Part shown: positions 5,951 through 6,611 of the stretch, piece by piece | Layout: each line of letters opens with the position of its first letter | How positions within the stretch are numbered: the stretch's first letter is position 1 | From: Conexibacter sp. | GTDB taxonomy: Bacteria > Actinomycetota > Thermoleophilia > Solirubrobacterales > Solirubrobacteraceae | Assembly (NCBI GenBank): GCA_025964215.1 | Contig: JAOPZG010000307.1 | Span: 1-6,611, forward strand | DNA: 6,611 nt | Direction: 5' to 3' | Made by a program: the position numbers and the translations under genes | Notes under the pieces: generated by a model | Databases searched by the model: none | What the model was told of the DNA's origin: nothing | What the model saw: the letters and a program-made list of their open reading frames with translations, nothing else

Positions 5951-6191
5951 CTGCCGCCCGCACCCGATGCTTGGTCGGGAAACCGGCAATGTTCGATGCC
6001 GGTCGGCGGTTGCGCTCGTCGCGGGCCTGGATCGCGAGTTGGACCGCGGGATCGTTGGCAAGCTGGTCGGCTAGGTCCTCGATGGCCGCTCGCACGAACT
6101 CGGGGACGCTCCGGCCGTCGACGAACGCACCAGCCTCGAGGATCTCGAGCTTGCGCGAGTCAAGCCGAATGTTGACCTGGCTGACGGCCAT
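5943..6191 (-). CDS. Ribbon-helix-helix (CopG/Arc-like) DNA-binding protein
   Basis: An 82-residue protein starting MAVSQVNIRLDSRKLEILEA. Residues 4-11 (SQVNIRLD) fit the DNA-contacting beta-strand, 12-22 helix A, GRSVPE at 26-31 the turn, and EFVRAAIEDLADQLA at 31-45 helix B of a ribbon-helix-helix fold. Such proteins dimerise through the strand and bind short repeated operators; many are antitoxins or autorepressors. The remaining 35 residues are polar and basic (QARDERNRR at 55-63, then TKHRVR), the position where antitoxins often carry a toxin-binding tail. Start 6191 is supported by GAGGA about 4 nt upstream. The 3' end overlaps the small membrane-protein gene by 8 nt, so the two are co-transcribed. 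No PIN, RelE or other recognisable toxin lies beside it. Upstream GCTACA repeats suggest autoregulation. The fold call is firm; the antitoxin role is speculative. Confidence 0.82.
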   Translation of the reverse strand: MAVSQVNIRLDSRKLEILEAGAFVDGRSVPEFVRAAIEDLADQLANDPAVQLAIQARDERNRRPASNIAGFPTKHRVRAADA

Positions 6192-6399
6192 GCGTTCCTC
6201 TTCTGTCCGGACCTACTGCTACAGAGCTACATCGTCAAAGATGCTACAGACGTGCTCATGCGATTGCGAGCCGGCGGACACTTCCCGTGCTTCGCTCCTG
6301 AGTTCGGCGTCGCCGCCAGAGTTCCTTCGAATACGTTGAGATCCCCGCTCAGCCGTGTGTAGGGGTGTCGTTCGGGGGTCGGTGGGGAAGAGGTTGAGC
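6192..6399. promoter_or_regulatory. Divergent intergenic region, lower GC, with RHH promoter and GCTACA repeats
   Basis: This 208-bp gap separates the RHH gene from the rightmost membrane-protein gene. On the minus strand TTGACG (complement of 6233-6238) and TAGGTC (complement of 6210-6215), 17 bp apart, form a plausible promoter leading to a roughly 12-nt leader with a good ribosome site. GCTACA occurs at 6218-6223, 6226-6231 and 6243-6248. On the plus strand TTGAGA (6336-6341) and TAGGGG (6360-6365), 18 bp apart, are a weak promoter candidate followed by a G-rich leader. Between about 6250 and 6335 nothing recognisable was seen. Confidence 0.45.
6217..6250. repeat. Three GCTACA direct repeats (two within TGCTACAGA), candidate RHH operator
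   Basis: GCTACA starts at 6218, 6226 and 6243, all in the same orientation. The outer two are part of an identical 9-mer, TGCTACAGA (6217-6225 and 6242-6250). The first two copies are 8 bp apart, matching the spacing at which RHH dimers such as MetJ sit side by side; the third is 17 bp further. Two copies lie in the -35/-10 spacer of the proposed RHH promoter and one just beyond its -35. Binding is inferred. Confidence 0.5.
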
Positions 6400-6611
6400 A
6401 TGCCTCGCCGCATCGACCTTGGCCGCGCCGTGCTCTTCGCCGGCTCCGCGCTGCTCTTCGTCTCGCTCTTCACCAAGTGGTACGACGACGACCTCACGGG
6501 CTGGCAGGTCTTCGAGAGCCTCGACCTCGTGCTCGCCGGCCTCGCGATCTGCGGGCTGGTCGCGGCGCTGCGGCCGGACGCGACGCCGCCGTGGGCCGCG
6601 GGCGCCGTTCC
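6400..6611 (+). CDS. Membrane protein, N-terminal part (3' end outside window)
   Basis: Partial: 70 full codons from an ATG at 6400 to the right edge with no stop. The protein begins MPRRIDLGRAVLFAGSALLF, with a basic N-terminus and a first hydrophobic helix at about 8-24. A short polar, aromatic-acidic loop follows (FTKWYDDDLTGWQVFESLD, about 24-42), then a second helix at about 43-57 (LVLAGLAICGLVAAL) and a Pro-rich segment. I do not recognise a specific family; paired helices around a W/D-rich external loop occur in many small uncharacterised actinobacterial membrane proteins. The start is supported by AAGAGG (6388-6393) with 6 nt spacing. An in-frame TTG at 6394 is unlikely because it would overlap that site. 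GC content returns here to the high value of the main chromosome. It is divergent from the RHH gene. Confidence 0.68.
   Translation, partial: MPRRIDLGRAVLFAGSALLFVSLFTKWYDDDLTGWQVFESLDLVLAGLAICGLVAALRPDATPPWAAGAV

Noticed and set aside
6362..6387. G-rich leader upstream of the last gene as a G-quadruplex
   Set aside because: Only three tracts of three or more G are present (6362-6365, 6374-6378, 6384-6387), short of the four needed for a standard three-tier quadruplex.
6219..6497. Minus-strand open frame of 92 codons across the right intergenic region
   Set aside because: Its first third overlaps the plus-strand membrane-protein gene, it has no motif, and it would cover the RHH promoter. 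A decayed gene remnant cannot be excluded.

Overview
The window is very GC-rich (about 70% by eye) with strong G/C third-position bias, short intergenic gaps and actinobacterial-type proteins: a PAC2-family protein, and a cystathionine beta-synthase with C-terminal CBS domains followed by a cystathionine gamma-lyase/synthase. This suits a high-GC actinobacterium. A Solirubrobacterales/Thermoleophilia-type genome is my best guess, from overall protein character only. No rRNA, tRNA, CRISPR array or insertion sequence was seen, and no gene-free stretch exceeds about 210 bases.

Layout. Positions 1-519 (minus) hold the N-terminal half of a YhaM-like OB-fold/HD 3'-5' exoribonuclease, cut by the left edge. 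It is divergent, across only 34 bp, from a PAC2-family gene (554-1444, plus). A small multi-pass membrane protein (1445-1849, minus) converges on PAC2 stop-to-stop. It is divergent from a RimJ/RimL-type GNAT acetyltransferase (1977-2672, plus). The GNAT stop codon overlaps the stop of an Lrp/AsnC regulator gene (2669-3120, minus). That regulator is broken: its HTH and RAM halves lie in different frames, with about 31 nt missing at the linker. A 108-bp AT-richer divergent region with several short repeats separates it from a two-gene transsulfuration operon on the plus strand: cystathionine beta-synthase (3229-4629) and a compact cystathionine gamma-lyase/synthase (4626-5702), overlapping by ATGA. 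Together they would convert homocysteine plus serine to cysteine. The regulator was probably their local controller, but that is inference.

On the right, a lower-GC patch (about 5711-6360) carries a minus-strand pair: a ribbon-helix-helix (RHH) DNA-binding protein (5943-6191) whose 3' end overlaps a 79-residue two-helix membrane protein (5711-5950). Upstream of the RHH gene is a plausible promoter with three copies of GCTACA, which looks like an autoregulatory RHH operator. The right edge cuts a plus-strand membrane protein gene (from 6400).

Most worth a second look are the RHH/small-membrane-protein pair with its iterated operator and the frame-split Lrp/AsnC gene beside the cysteine operon. 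The rest is largely ordinary chromosomal content. Protein family calls come from reading motifs; no database search was possible.
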